NCBI GenBank assembly: GCA_951804985.1
Contig: OX638133.1
Coordinates: forward strand, 37,597,963 to 37,661,962
DNA: 64,000 nucleotides
Direction: 5' to 3'
Origin: Dryomyza anilis
Taxonomy: Eukaryota > Arthropoda > Insecta > Diptera > Dryomyzidae
Shown: positions 1 to 10,345 of the stretch, in pieces
How positions within the stretch are numbered: position 1 is the first letter of the stretch
Layout: each line of letters begins with the position of its first letter
Translations under genes and position numbers: made by a program
The notes under the pieces: generated by a model
What the model saw: the letters and a program-made list of their open reading frames with translations, nothing else
Databases searched by the model: none
What the model was told of the DNA's origin: nothing

Positions 1-172
1 GATTCATTTGAATATATGAGTTTTGTTTGAGCCTTAAGCATTATAATTTTATTCAAACAGAGATATGGTTATATTTGCTTTTTTTATTATTTTTTAAATC
101 CCGGGACTAATCCCAGGATTCAAATTTTGACGTCCCGAAATTTCGAGATCGAAAAAAAGTTCACATCCCTAG
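1..172 (-). mobile_element. Possible hAT-like repeat end
   Basis: Read on the minus strand, the segment begins at 172 with CTAGGGATGTGAAC, which resembles hAT-type terminal repeats, followed by a CTCGAAATTTCGGGAC-rich stretch and a TCCCGGGATT motif. The other end lies outside the window, so no target duplication can be tested. It could be any low-complexity repeat. Confidence 0.3.
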
Positions 173-394
173 TTGGCATACGTCGTGAACAGTTGACAAA
201 AATACTTATATCTTCTTTGAAATAAATGTAATCTATTTTATGGTGTGCGGTTACCATTTAAAGTGGTACAAAGACCGGGGCTTATGAATACTGAAATATA
301 ACTGAAAAACTTGCAATTTAAAAAAAAAACTTTCATTTGAGAAACTGATATACGAATATTTAAGTGTACCGAATTTCTTTTTTTTTTGGGCACT

Positions 395-700
395 AAAAGT
401 CGTTTTGTTGGAAAAACATTATTTATATTTCAGCATAAAGTATTTATTTCAACAAAAAAAGTTCACTATGGGCTTTTAAAATGTACCCGTAGATGTCAGT
501 GTTATATGCGGTATATAAACAGAAGTGGTCGGTTCACAGGTCGCAATAGACCGATCACGCCTATTTTGAGTGACAGACAGCGTAAGTATACAAGTAATCT
601 AAATTAGGAGTTTCATTGATCTAGCTTTTTTATTTTCTAATTTCAAAAGACAGGCAAACGGACATCGCCAAACTTAATTTAGGGTATAATAGATTTGAAG
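395..700 (-). mobile_element. DINE-1-like repeat fragment
   Basis: On the minus strand this matches the middle of the DINE-like copies at 22915 and 25465: a GGCGATGTCCGTTTG block, then the GCTAGATCAATGAAACT box, then the GAACCGACCACTT box. Both outer ends are missing. An open frame here on the plus strand has a counterpart in the same frame inside the 25.5-25.9 kb copy, so it is repeat sequence and not a gene. Confidence 0.6.
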
Positions 701-752
701 AATTTTCTATAATTCTTTTTTCTATTCTATTTTCTATATATTCTTCAAGAAC

Positions 753-810
753 CAAGCACGTTTCAAATTTTTGTATGGAAATTTTCATACAAAAATTTGA
801 AACGTGCTTG
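753..810. repeat. Perfect 25 bp inverted repeat
   Basis: Arms 753-777 (starting CAAGCACGTTTCAAATTTTT) and 786-810 are exact reverse complements around an 8-base loop (GAAATTTT). The transcript would form a near-perfect hairpin. No terminal duplication or known family is visible. It may be the remains of a small foldback element. Confidence 0.85.
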
Positions 811-1675
811 TTTTCGTAAGAGGCGTCAAAATATCGTCGTAGAAGTCATCGTAAAAGTAATACTCACCAATTACAATATTCAAAATTTTAGTAATTGATT
901 TACAAAGTTTCTGGTAGACTTGAATCATTTGTATTAAATAATAAATAAATAAATTAAATAATTAATAAACCGCATAAATATTGAAAAAAATGCTTTTTAA
1001 TAGTTATAAATTTACAGAATACAATTTATACATTGATCACTAGTAGGGTGCTACATATGATTATAAATCAATTTTTAGTATTTGCGTGCGTGCTGTCATC
1101 TGCATTTATTTGTTTTACAAATGTAACAGTGATTTTCGATTAACTGTTCAGTTTTTATTTAATTTTGCATTTTTTTTTTTGTTTCAGTAAAAAAAAATTA
1201 AGTGTTTTTCAATAAATTGTTTTTCAATAGCTAAAACATAGGCTACCGTATATAAAACTAAATTTTTATTGAATATTTTGTACACTTTGAATAGTATCTA
1301 TGCAGACAGCATAAAGCTATAGCATCTAAATATTTTTGAAATATTTAGAGACCATTTGAATATAAGAAAACTTGAAATAATATAAAATAACAACTTTGAA
1401 AGAAACCGAGACCAGGAAAAAGCAGTCAATAACATGTGTACAACTGAAAAGATCTCCAAGGTATGAACTGAAAGAGTAACACTTTCCAAACGATTTATAA
1501 AATAATTAAAAAAATTATTTGCAGACATTATGCAAAAATTGGTTAAACCTAAATGTATAGAGCGGAGATGTGCAGAATGAAATTGATTTCACAACTTAAA
1601 AACAAATTATTAAAATTACTACATTAATTGCAACTAACAATTAATATATCAATTGTTAATTCTAATATACAATTT
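811..1675. other. AT-rich interval without a gene
   Basis: Only short AT-rich runs, poly-T tracts and AATAA stretches are seen here. A 76-codon open frame on the minus strand (1298-1528) has no recognisable domain, no splice context and ordinary intergenic composition. I see nothing to annotate as a gene. Confidence 0.6.
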
Positions 1676-1710
1676 CGTAATTGGAACTTTTTTGGATGAA
1701 TCTGTTCCAG
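1676..1710 (+). repeat. Isolated piece of the 59 bp satellite unit
   Basis: The 35 bases 1676-1710 are identical to 59637-59671 in the satellite array inside the hAT-type element at 58741-60713. The core is CGTAATTGGAACTTTTTTGG, continuing into GATGAATCTGTTCCAG. The match stops on both sides, so a single unit piece sits alone in unrelated AT-rich DNA. Confidence 0.85.
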
Positions 1711-1918
1711 TAGGTACACCACAATCGTGACACATTTTTGAAAATTCTGACATATGATTTTGAAAAAAGGATCAAAAAAGGTCCTTCCTAAATTAGCAAG
1801 GACTCGATATTTTCACATCTTAATCCTTAAATGTTGCTGAATCTTGTCGGTTTCTCTGTTCTAGAATTATCGTGAAAAAATCACAAAATTTTTTAAAAAA
1901 ATATAAATTATATACTAT

Positions 1919-2223
1919 ATATAGCTCAGAGGTTAGTGCGTTGGACTGCGAGCCGAAAGGTCCCCGGTTCAAGCCTGGACTGGGGCTAACAACATCTTTT
2001 CATAGAAACATTTTTCTATACCGCGCTACCTCTCGTCAGTAAATGGCAAACCTACGAGAGTAAAACCATTGCCTATGAAAAGCTCTCACCCGCCGTTCGG
2101 ATTCGGCAATAAACTGTAGGTCCCACCACTTTGAGTACAAATATAACACGCACAGCTCAAAATGGTGAGAGAGCTCGACTGAAGTTATATACAGGACTGT
2201 AGCGCCAAACTATTTATTATTAT
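1919..2223 (+). mobile_element. tRNA-derived SINE, copy 1
   Basis: The head resembles a tRNA gene: an A-box-like TAGCTCAGAGG, then GCGTTGGACTGCGAGCC, then a B-box-like GGTTCAAGCC at the usual distance. A body of about 200 bp follows, and the element ends with GCGCCAAAC and an ATT-rich tail. The same body and tail occur at 13951, 22318 and 25060, which makes this a dispersed family and not a tRNA gene. The first few bases of the head, seen in copy 2, are missing. No clear target duplication was found for this copy. Confidence 0.85.
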
Positions 2224-2253
2224 CCATTAAACAGAATTATAAAAACAATCCTG

Positions 2254-2281
2254 ATCAGGGACACATTTTTGTGTCCCTGAT
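2254..2281. repeat. 12 bp perfect hairpin
   Basis: ATCAGGGACACA and its exact reverse complement TGTGTCCCTGAT flank a TTTT loop. It lies just after the SINE and belongs to no feature I recognise. The CAGGGACA core resembles a hAT terminal motif, but no second end was found. Confidence 0.7.
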
Positions 2282-2716
2282 TTTTGTAGCATCTTCATAA
2301 CTGTGACCATAAAGTCGCATTAGGACGACTGTGGTTAATTTCACATTTCGCTAAAAGTAGGCAAAATATTACTTTGCATAACTTTATTGTTGTTGAGAAA
2401 ATGGATGACTATCTCTCAACAAAATGTCATAAAAAATCGGAAGAAATCGTGCCAAGTTTGATATTTCTGACGCGGAATGACCCATGTCAAATACCTTCTC
2501 TTTCGAAACAACAAATATCGTATTTCATTAAAGACATTCATCTTTCAATGAAATTAAAGTTTTTTGATATCAGTTTCGCTGATCTCGAATCTAAAACCCA
2601 TTTGCTCCACTGTTTTTTTAGTATCTTCTAATTTGAAATTATTTGGAATTGTAGTGTTTATAAAAATATGTTGGGTATATTAGACTGACTATAAATATTA
2701 TAATATTTACATAATA

Positions 2717-3056
2717 AAGGGTTTTTCAATAAGAGCGCTACAAAAGTTTTTTCAAGGGTTTTTCAACAGGGACGCTACAAAAGTAGAGCGACAGGGACAG
2801 CATACGACGCCATATTTCTTGCCGCTCTTTTGACATTTCTCTTCAGTAAGGTTTCCCATTTCATGATGGAAAGATATACGAGCCAACAACGAGTCGAAAT
2901 TATTAAAATTTACTACCGAAATTCGAATTCGTATATCCTTCCATCATAAAATGGCAAATCTTACTGAAGAGAAATGTCAAAAGAGCGGCAAGAAATATGG
3001 CGTCGTTTGCTGTCACTGTCGCTCTACTTTTGTAGCGTCCCTGTTGAAAAACCCTT
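2717..3056. mobile_element. Palindromic mariner-like MITE, copy 1
   Basis: The outer ends are AAGGGTTTTTCAA and its reverse complement, with TA on each side. The arms are long (about 150 bp) and mirror each other: GGGACGCTACAAAAG, GAGCGACAG, then a block that on the plus strand encodes MERYTSQQRVEII and the next few residues from about 2866. That peptide looks like the N-terminus of a Tc1/mariner-type transposase. The left end carries a second nested copy of the terminus. A half copy lies at 54851-55068. Confidence 0.75.
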
Positions 3057-3329
3057 TATTTTATCATCGTTGTAGAAAAAATCCAAACACCTGTTATTGA
3101 TTTAAAAAAAACTAGTATATCTGAGCGTTTCTGATTGATGAGCTTAATATGTTTATCAAATGCTTAGGAAATGTTTATCTATCCAATGACAATTATTATT
3201 TTTTTTTAAATATCAATAAATGAACTTTATAACTAAATTTAAAAACAATGTATGTGGTTAGTTTTACTTTCACAACGACGGACGAGTTTTTTGTTATAAA
3301 TGATGACTTGTTAGTACCTAGGTTAATCC

Positions 3330-3855
3330 TATACATATAATAAATCTCTTTATTGTTTTGTTTGTTCCACTTCTCCCTCTAAACAGCTGATCCGATTTTC
3401 TTGAATGCGGTAGGATCTGGAAATAATAATTAGTTCCGAATTTCAACACCAGAGGGCGCTAATTTTTACAACTTTGTAACCTCTGAACCGATTTGGAACA
3501 AATTTTAAATAGTGAATTTGTATCAATTTATCGAAACTGTAAATTAGTTCTAAATTTAATCACAAGAGGGCGTAAATCCTTAAATCCACTGTAACCATAT
3601 ATCAGATCTAGATGAAATTTTGTGTGAGGACTCTTTGTAGGAAGCCGGTTAAAGAAGACTAAAAATTGATTTATAATTTGTTAAATACCGATACACGGTT
3701 AAATACCGTTCATCTTTTAGTGTGTCTGTCTGTTTGCTCCACTTCATCCAGCATTTAAACCGCTCAACCGATTTGAATAAAATTTTACACGAAGATAGTA
3801 TGGAATGGATGACGTAGGCTATAACTGGACAACGGGACGTCGAATATGAAACCAA
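3330..3855 (+). repeat. Unclassified dispersed repeat remnants
   Basis: Two adjacent stretches carry the wording typical of insect non-autonomous repeats: TTTGTTTGTTCCACTTCTCC, CAGCTGATCCGATTTTC and AGAGGGCGC in the first; GTGTGTCTGTCTGTTTGCTC and CAACCGATTTGAATAAAATT in the second. No terminal repeats or duplications can be made out. An open frame on the minus strand (3649-3939) is a by-product. Confidence 0.45.
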
Positions 3856-3867
3856 ATACTCAAATAA

Positions 3868-4290
3868 AATAAAAATATATATTACAAAAGCAAAAACATA
3901 AACACAAACATCAAAACACAAAACAAAATAAAAACACAAAACAAATCAAAAATACAAAATCAAAAACATAAAAACCAAAGAAAAACCAGAAAAGCAAAAA
4001 CACAACAGCAAATACATAAAATCAAAAACACAGATACTGAAACAAACATAAAAGCAAATACATAAAAACAAAATACAAAAGCAAAAACATAATCCAAAGC
4101 AAAAACACAAACACAAAAAGACAAAAACAAAAGAAAAATTCAAAAACAAAGTCAAAAACAAAAGCTTAGATAATGCAAAAACATAAAAACAAAAGAAAAA
4201 ATGCAAAATCAAAAACGCAAGAACAAAGCAAAAACTCAAAATCACAAAAATGCAAAAACGAAAGAAAAAATATAAAAGTAAAGACAAAAT
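3868..4290. repeat. CAAAA-rich low-complexity tract
   Basis: About 420 bp made almost only of irregular CAAAAACA/ATAAAAGCAAA units. On the minus strand it reads as an artificial phenylalanine/cysteine/leucine-rich open frame (3946-4287), which should not be called a gene. The tract lies in the intron of the peptide:N-glycanase gene, downstream of exon 5. Confidence 0.85.
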
Positions 4291-4466
4291 AAAAAAAAGC
4301 TGGCGAACTACCGACGCTTTTTGTTACTACACTTTTCTTTTCTTCAGTAAATAGTAAAACATGAACAGCTATGCTTAAAAAAATGTTTTAAAAACAAAAC
4401 AAAAAATAACAGATAAACCCCGTTGCGCAGCCCGTGTACAAAATACTAGTGTTTAATAAAACTCAC

Positions 4467-7400
4467 ATCATTGAAAGTGTGTTCGCCACGCGACTGTCGC
4501 CAGGACAGGCTGCCAGAGCTGCGTCCCTTCAACTCGTTGTCCGTGGGTGTGCTGCGAAACAAAAAAATGCTCATATGAAAAAAAGAGTAAATAAAATAAA
4601 ATTTATAAATACCGCTCCACTGTCAGCTCTATCAGCTCCAGCATGCTGCGCTGACTAAGCAGCTTGATGCGCGCCTCCGAATGCATTGCCTGTCGCTTGC
4701 GCCGAATGGCAACAATAGCTGCGATCAGCTCATTTTCGGCGCACAAACGACGTTCGCGCAAAATCTGCTTGTGATTATTGGTGTAACGCCAGGTGACATC
4801 CTGCAGATCGTCACGCGAGTAGGCGAACACATAGTCGATGTGTCGTTTCCAGCCGTGCTGATACATGAGCGGTGCATCGATAACATTGTCGGAGGGATCA
4901 ACATGCAGCCAGCGCATCTGAGATTCGGAATAAACCTGAAAAAAATGTTTTTTTGATTTTATTTTCAAATTTATTATATAAAAATACACAACCTCTGTCC
5001 ACACATGATCGAAGAATGCATGCACTATGCGCGCATCGTAATCCATGCAGCGACACAAAAACGTAAAACAATTCGCATATTCGCCGCAGCGTCCTTTGCG
5101 CGACACCAACAGCTGTGAAATATCGTTGTAACGATAGAATTTCGTCTCCTGGCCACAACACATGCCAACCTCGACGCGCACATCATTCTCGATCTGTGTA
5201 CGTCGCAATTTGTTCTCTTCGCTGCCGCACACCTTGCACGGCATATTGTTGACCCACTCAAAGAATTCTGTATTGAACCAATGCGTCAACTCCACCAGTA
5301 TCAAGTCACGTATACAGGGTTCTTTTTCGTTGCACTCGCCCGCCTCAATGCTCTCCTGTATCGAGAGCAATTTCTCGCTAGCCTTCAGCGTCAGCTCATC
5401 CACGGGTATCATGTCGCGTCCGGCGGCAAGCAATTTCTCGTCCTCATATTGCATCACAGCGTCCGAGTAGAGTTCGAGCGATTGAAGGAATTTGTTTGAT
5501 GTGGTCTGTGGACAGAGGGAAATTGTAGTGAACATTTCAATTTTTCTTGTGAAAAGACAGACATCCCAATTCTGAGTAACGTCATAGCAGTTATTTCCAT
5601 TTTGATTTTGTTATTTTTATACTAAGATTCGAATCGAATTCGAATCGAATTCGAAAATACGGTATCATAGGATCCGTGCGCAACGAAATTTTAACAGATT
5701 TTTAAATGGATTTCACATATAACAGCTGATTTCGAAGTATTCGTATTTGCAGCGGAGATTCGCATTTACGTTATGATAGGACTCTGAATTGGGGTGTGTA
5801 ACTTTTCAAAATTTTTGGTGAAGCATATTTTTGCAAAGTAGTTGTCATTCTGTTTTAATTTAGCCGCAGATTCAAAATGAATGATTTAAATTCATTTTGT
5901 ATGGAGACATTTTCGTTTATATTAAAATTTCTCCACCCACCCACTAGTGAAATTTCACAAGATTAATTTTTGTAGTACATTTAACCCTTCACAACACTAT
6001 TGGTAATTTTTGTCCCAAATTTCTTTGTTATCGAACAATTTCGAAAAATGTTCTCATTAGACACAAAAGAATTCATTAAGATGGTTATTATATTACTAAA
6101 ATAAACACAAAAAAGTTATTTTTTTGTAATACACATTCGATAAAAATTGTAATGCACATTTGTATTTTTATACTATTCCATGATTGCAGATGTATGCTGG
6201 TCAATTCAAGAAGAAGGCATACAAATGCGTGACAGAAATTAGATAAAGAAAAAAAAATAAACACAAATAAAATAATGTCTATTAAATTTTATATCGGGTG
6301 AGTATAAATAAAAAAAGTATTTGAAAATTGTTTATAACAAGTTAAATATTTATAGTGTATTTTTCCAAATTTATTTCAAAGTAAACATAAGATCATTGTA
6401 AAAAATAGACTTTCTAAATACATTTTAAAAGTTTGATAATGTATTTTGTGAAAATCATTCAATATTTGTACGTTGTAGTACAATTTAAGAGATATTTAAT
6501 AGTACCTATTTAAAAGTACCTAAAATACTGTCGATTATTATTAAGTGAGAAACCAAGGCAAGACTTTGCCTAAAAAACATTGGTTTTCCTAAATTCTCTC
6601 TTTTTTTTAGTGTAGAATTAAATATCTATTTTAAAACTTGAATTTTTATTGAACTTTTATATATTTTTATAGTTTTTTATTTAATTTTATAGTTTTTGTC
6701 CATGTTATTTGCAAGAAAATAAAAGAAAATGATAGAAAGGACATGTACTAAAGTTAATGTTTGATAAAAATTAAAAATTTTAAAAAGTATTCAGCAATGC
6801 ATTATTAACGATTCGAAATATTTAAATTCTGCGAAAAAATCATTTACAAAAAAAATAAGATAAAAATTTCAATTCGATATCGATTATTAAAAGCACGCCC
6901 CTATATTCAGCACATTCGATTAGAAAATAGAGAAATAATGAGTCTGGTTATTAACCTTGAGTAGATAGTGCAATAATTGAATAATAAATAAACTGTTTGA
7001 CTTTCGTTTGCATTGCCAACAACATGAGAGTCAAGGTCATTAACTCACTGCTGGAATTTAGTGGGTTATTTGAGGTGGTGTTAGTTTTGCAGTTGAATGC
7101 GCGCCTGTTCGTTCTATAGTAGGTATGCATAAAGTGTTTTGTTTTTTTGTTGTTTTCGAATAAATTTCAAAAGACGTCACACACTGTGCAAACTGCGTCG
7201 TCCGAAATACCTACCAAAACTCGGGGATATGTGATGCGCGCACGATAAGGCTGCGAAGGACAAACGAATTGTATACTGCTGTTGGCAACGGCGGTGGTGC
7301 CATTGGATGATGTGGAAGCAGTGCTTTCAACTGCAGTAGTTGCCTGTTTAGACATAATGTTTGGGCTGCACTCTAACAAAAGAATTATAATTAAATATTT

Positions 7401-7831
7401 TAATATATTAAAAACCGTACTTTGTACTTACCACTACTGTTCGAATGCACGTCAGCGTCGTTTAGCCAAGCTTCTCGGCGTTTTAGCAAAATATTGCGAT
7501 AGTCTTGAATCTGCTGCAGTGAAACACCGGCCGGCAGCTTGTAATCGGTGGCGCTGCGCACAAAACCTATGGCTTCCAACAACTCGGTAATGCCAAACAG
7601 CGAGAGCAGCTTCTCCTTGATCGTCTTGTTCTCAAGACGAATGCTGCGGTACTTGACGTTGCTCGGCTCGCGCAACACATTCTCCAGCAGCAGCAACAGT
7701 ACGCGCACAGCTTCGAGATATGAATCTTTGGAATTTTTTAATAATGCCGTCGGTGACGTTGAGGCGGCGTTGGAGGGCGGCGGCAATGTCGGTTCTATTG
7801 ACTGCACGCAGTCAAGATTAATTTGTGGCAT
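4467..7831 (-). CDS. Pngl: Cytosolic peptide:N-glycanase, 3' end beyond the window
   Basis: Removes N-linked glycans from misfolded glycoproteins during ER-associated degradation, in the cytosol. Exons in transcript order: 7831-7432, 7372-7215, 5505-4993, 4935-4613, 4551-4467. All joins keep frame and give 493 residues. Residues about 20-110 form a PUB/PUG domain (VLLLLLENVLREP, IRLENKTI, LFGITELLEAIGF). Exons 3-4 hold the transglutaminase-like core. Its triad is Cys326 (GRCGEYAN), His353 (DHVWTE) and Asp370 (LHVDPSD); the spacings of 27 and 17 equal those I recall for human NGLY1. A CKVC zinc motif sits at 276-279; the second cysteine pair is adjacent (GMCCGQE). Exon 5 starts the PAW domain (LKGRSSGSLSWRQSRGE). 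The exon 5 donor GTGAGT at 4466-4461 shows the gene continues left; about 140 residues should be missing. The start ATG at 7831 begins MPQINLDCV. Confidence 0.92.
5506..7214 (-). other. Intron 2 of the peptide:N-glycanase gene
   Basis: A 1.7 kb AT-rich intron with acceptor TCCACAG at its 3' end and donor GTAGGTATT at its 5' end. At 5628-5652 there is a palindromic run built from GATTCGAATC and GAATTC units, probably a fragment of a TIR repeat. I see no coding sequence inside. Confidence 0.7.
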
Positions 7832-8364
7832 TTTGTGTGGTGGGTCTGTAGAGTTATCGTCGTTTAAATGTGGCTGATTTTATTAATATGTATTATTATT
7901 GTTGTATTTGTTATGATTGTTGTTGTTGCTGTTTTAGTTCTGTTGTTGCAGTGGAAACAACGTCGCAACAACAACTCTTTCGTTCGTTCGTCCGTCCGGC
8001 GGGTGGAGTGTGAGTCAGACAGTCTGTCTGATTGAATGACGGTCGTATCTACTGGAGCTGTCGGAGGAAGGGGTCAGCTGTACGTTCGTTATTGTTATTA
8101 TTTAATTAATGCGCAATAATACTTTTAATACTGCTTGTTTAGTATTCAAAACACCAACTTGTTAAAATGAAAATTTAGATTTTTACGTTGCAATTTTTGT
8201 GGCGAAAACTCCAGACTGGCGACACAATCCTTGTGCTATTTTTAAACTCGCCTATCTTGTTTTTTGTTTTCTAATGCACGAAAACATAAAAAATCGAATT
8301 TTTGCCAACACTGTGAACAGCTGTTTCGTGCACGGGGCAAACAGCTGACTTTTGTTGCCACCGC
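7832..8364. promoter_or_regulatory. Upstream region of the peptide:N-glycanase gene
   Basis: Directly upstream of the start codon lies a TTG/GTT trinucleotide run (about 7905-7965), then a GC-richer stretch with TCGTTCGTTCGTCCGTCCG. This is the expected position for the 5' leader and core promoter on the minus strand. No TATA box or initiator can be assigned with confidence. Confidence 0.4.
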
Positions 8365-8615
8365 ACATAGTTGCCAGTTTCGTGGGAAAATTTCCCAATT
8401 GTGGTAATTTTTAACTGCTGTGGAAAAGGTAATTCCCATACTAATTTTTATTAGGTGTGGGAATTTAAAAACTTGTTTTCATATTTTTGTATGTAACTAC
8501 AATTTACGAACATAATAAATGTAAATTTAATGATTTAAACATCTGTTTTTTCTAAGTGTTGTTTAATTTCTATGTAATTTTATCCTGGGAATTATGGTTG
8601 GCGACTATGCCAAAA
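8365..8615 (+). repeat. Diverged repeat, left copy
   Basis: Shares ATAGTTGCCAGT, TTTTTAACTGCTGTGG, AACTACAATTTAC and AATGTAAATTTA in the same order with 9897-10345. The two copies flank the TIR element at 8979-9810. They may be an old duplication or two copies of one dispersed family. Confidence 0.55.
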
Positions 8616-8978
8616 TCTGTTTTTCTAACAGCGAATATTAAAAAATCTATTAGACAGATTTTTCCAATTAAAAAATCTGAAATCCATTCAAAAATCTATC
8701 ATGCATTAAAAAAATTTCTAAAGTATGAAATTCCTCACATACATGAAAAATCCCACAAAAATTTGCTCAAGCAAAAAAATCTCACTAAAACATCAGAAAC
8801 ACATAAAATTGCGAAAAAAAATTGTAACCACATTTGTCTTGAAAATATAATAAATAAAATTTCTTAGTATTTAAAAAATGTTATAAGAAAAACAAAAAAA
8901 CAAACAAAAATCTGTGTGAGAATAAAAATCTTTTCTGTATGAAAAATCGGACACGAAATTAAAATATGTGATGAGATA

Positions 8979-9810
8979 CACTCTAAGAAATATAATTTAG
9001 AAGTAGTAAAAACACTAATACGTCCGTAAAATAAAACATCTAACGTGTTTTTCAAGAAATAAATGTTATTTAACATAAGTGTACTGTTTTGAGAGTAATC
9101 ACACATTTAAAATGGTAACATTACAGATTCTGCAGTGTTTTGACAATAAACACAATGTAGTCTGTGATTTTTACACACTTTACATGTAAAAATGAAGTTT
9201 AACACACACTAAAATGTGTAACAAAGTAACGCAGTTATCACGTTCGCTCTTGCCTGTGACATTTTCAGAATATGGCATACATAGGCTAAGACTAATAAAA
9301 TTTCAAGTCAAATAAAATAAAATTTGTATTTCATAACAGAAATTCGATTCTGACGAATTCTGTGTGCTTTTAACTTCCTAATAAAAACGAGACAAAAACG
9401 AATTAGTCAGAAATTTCATTTTTTTAACTAAATAAAACAAAAGGACGATGAATGAACAAGTTAAAAATTCTGTCAGCAGCAATTTTGACGATTTTAAGAC
9501 CAATTCGATTTCGTTTTACATTATAAAGTGATAAGTACAAAGTTTATGAATTTACTTACAAATTTAATAATTATGCATCTGATTTATATATTTGCTTTAT
9601 ATATTATATATGTCTGTATACTTTTTTTTTACACGCATTATTTTAATAAATACACAAATAGTATGCATTATTTACTCACATATAAATGTAATTTGACACT
9701 ACAGAGGTGTATTAGTTTTACATATTTTTCGGTGTAAATATATTTTTCACACATTCATTGGAATTTACTACATTAATAAGAGGAAATTATAGTCAATTTA
9801 TCTTAGAGTG
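8979..9810. mobile_element. TA-flanked TIR element (MITE-like)
   Basis: Ends CACTCTAAGA and TCTTAGAGTG are inverted repeats, and each is flanked by TA (8977-8978 and 9811-9812), as expected for a TA-targeting DNA transposon. The 832 bp interior is AT-rich and has no transposase. Short ACACATTT/AAATGTGT motifs recur within it. Confidence 0.55.
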
Positions 9811-9896
9811 TATCTTTTATCAACCGACAATCAAAAAATCTGACAAAGTAGATTTTCTGACAAAGTTGTACGTCCATTCCACCACATCTGTACGTC

Positions 9897-10345
9897 CATA
9901 GTTGCCAGTCCCGTGGAAAGTATCCCATTTGTGAAAATTTTTAACTGCTGTGGGGAGGAAAATTTTGAAAGGCTGTCGAGATTTTTGTGGTAAAAATTAA
10001 CACGCATGGGAAATTTGTTTATATTTAACTACAATTTACTAACTCAGCAAATGTAAATTTATATCCAAGTGCACTTGTTAAGTGAAAAAACTGATCTACA
10101 AAGACGTTTTCCTGTGTTTTTCAAAGTGGTTTTTCATTTCCATGGGACTTTTATGTTAATTTTAACTCAATTGAAAATGTTTGTGATATTTATAAATTTA
10201 TGTGATTTTTATTGACGTGTGCAATTTTGTGGTAGTTTTTTATTGCTGTGAGAGTAAATTCAACTACAATTTCCACGTCGGAATTTTTAATAAGACGTAT
10301 GGGAAACAGGTATTTTTTTAATTTTTGTGGTAATTTCGATTGGCA
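9897..10345 (+). repeat. Diverged repeat, right copy
   Basis: Second copy of the sequence at 8365-8615. The TTTGTGGTAATTT...GGCAACT block appears again at 10316-10345, so the right copy has an extra partial unit. No coding potential was seen. Confidence 0.5.

Noticed and set aside
2374..2631. 85-codon plus-strand frame (MHNFIVVEKMDDYL)
   Set aside because: Lacks any recognisable domain, neighbours mobile elements, opens at a non-ATG codon and has intergenic composition.
3946..4287. 113-codon hydrophobic open frame on the minus strand
   Set aside because: It is the translation of a CAAAA-rich low-complexity tract; the F/C/L-rich composition follows from the repeat.
7167..7215. Extension of the second glycanase exon to a stop at 7167
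   Set aside because: The donor GTAGGT at 7214 lets the exon join the one starting at 5505 in frame and without loss of homologous sequence, so the extension is intron.
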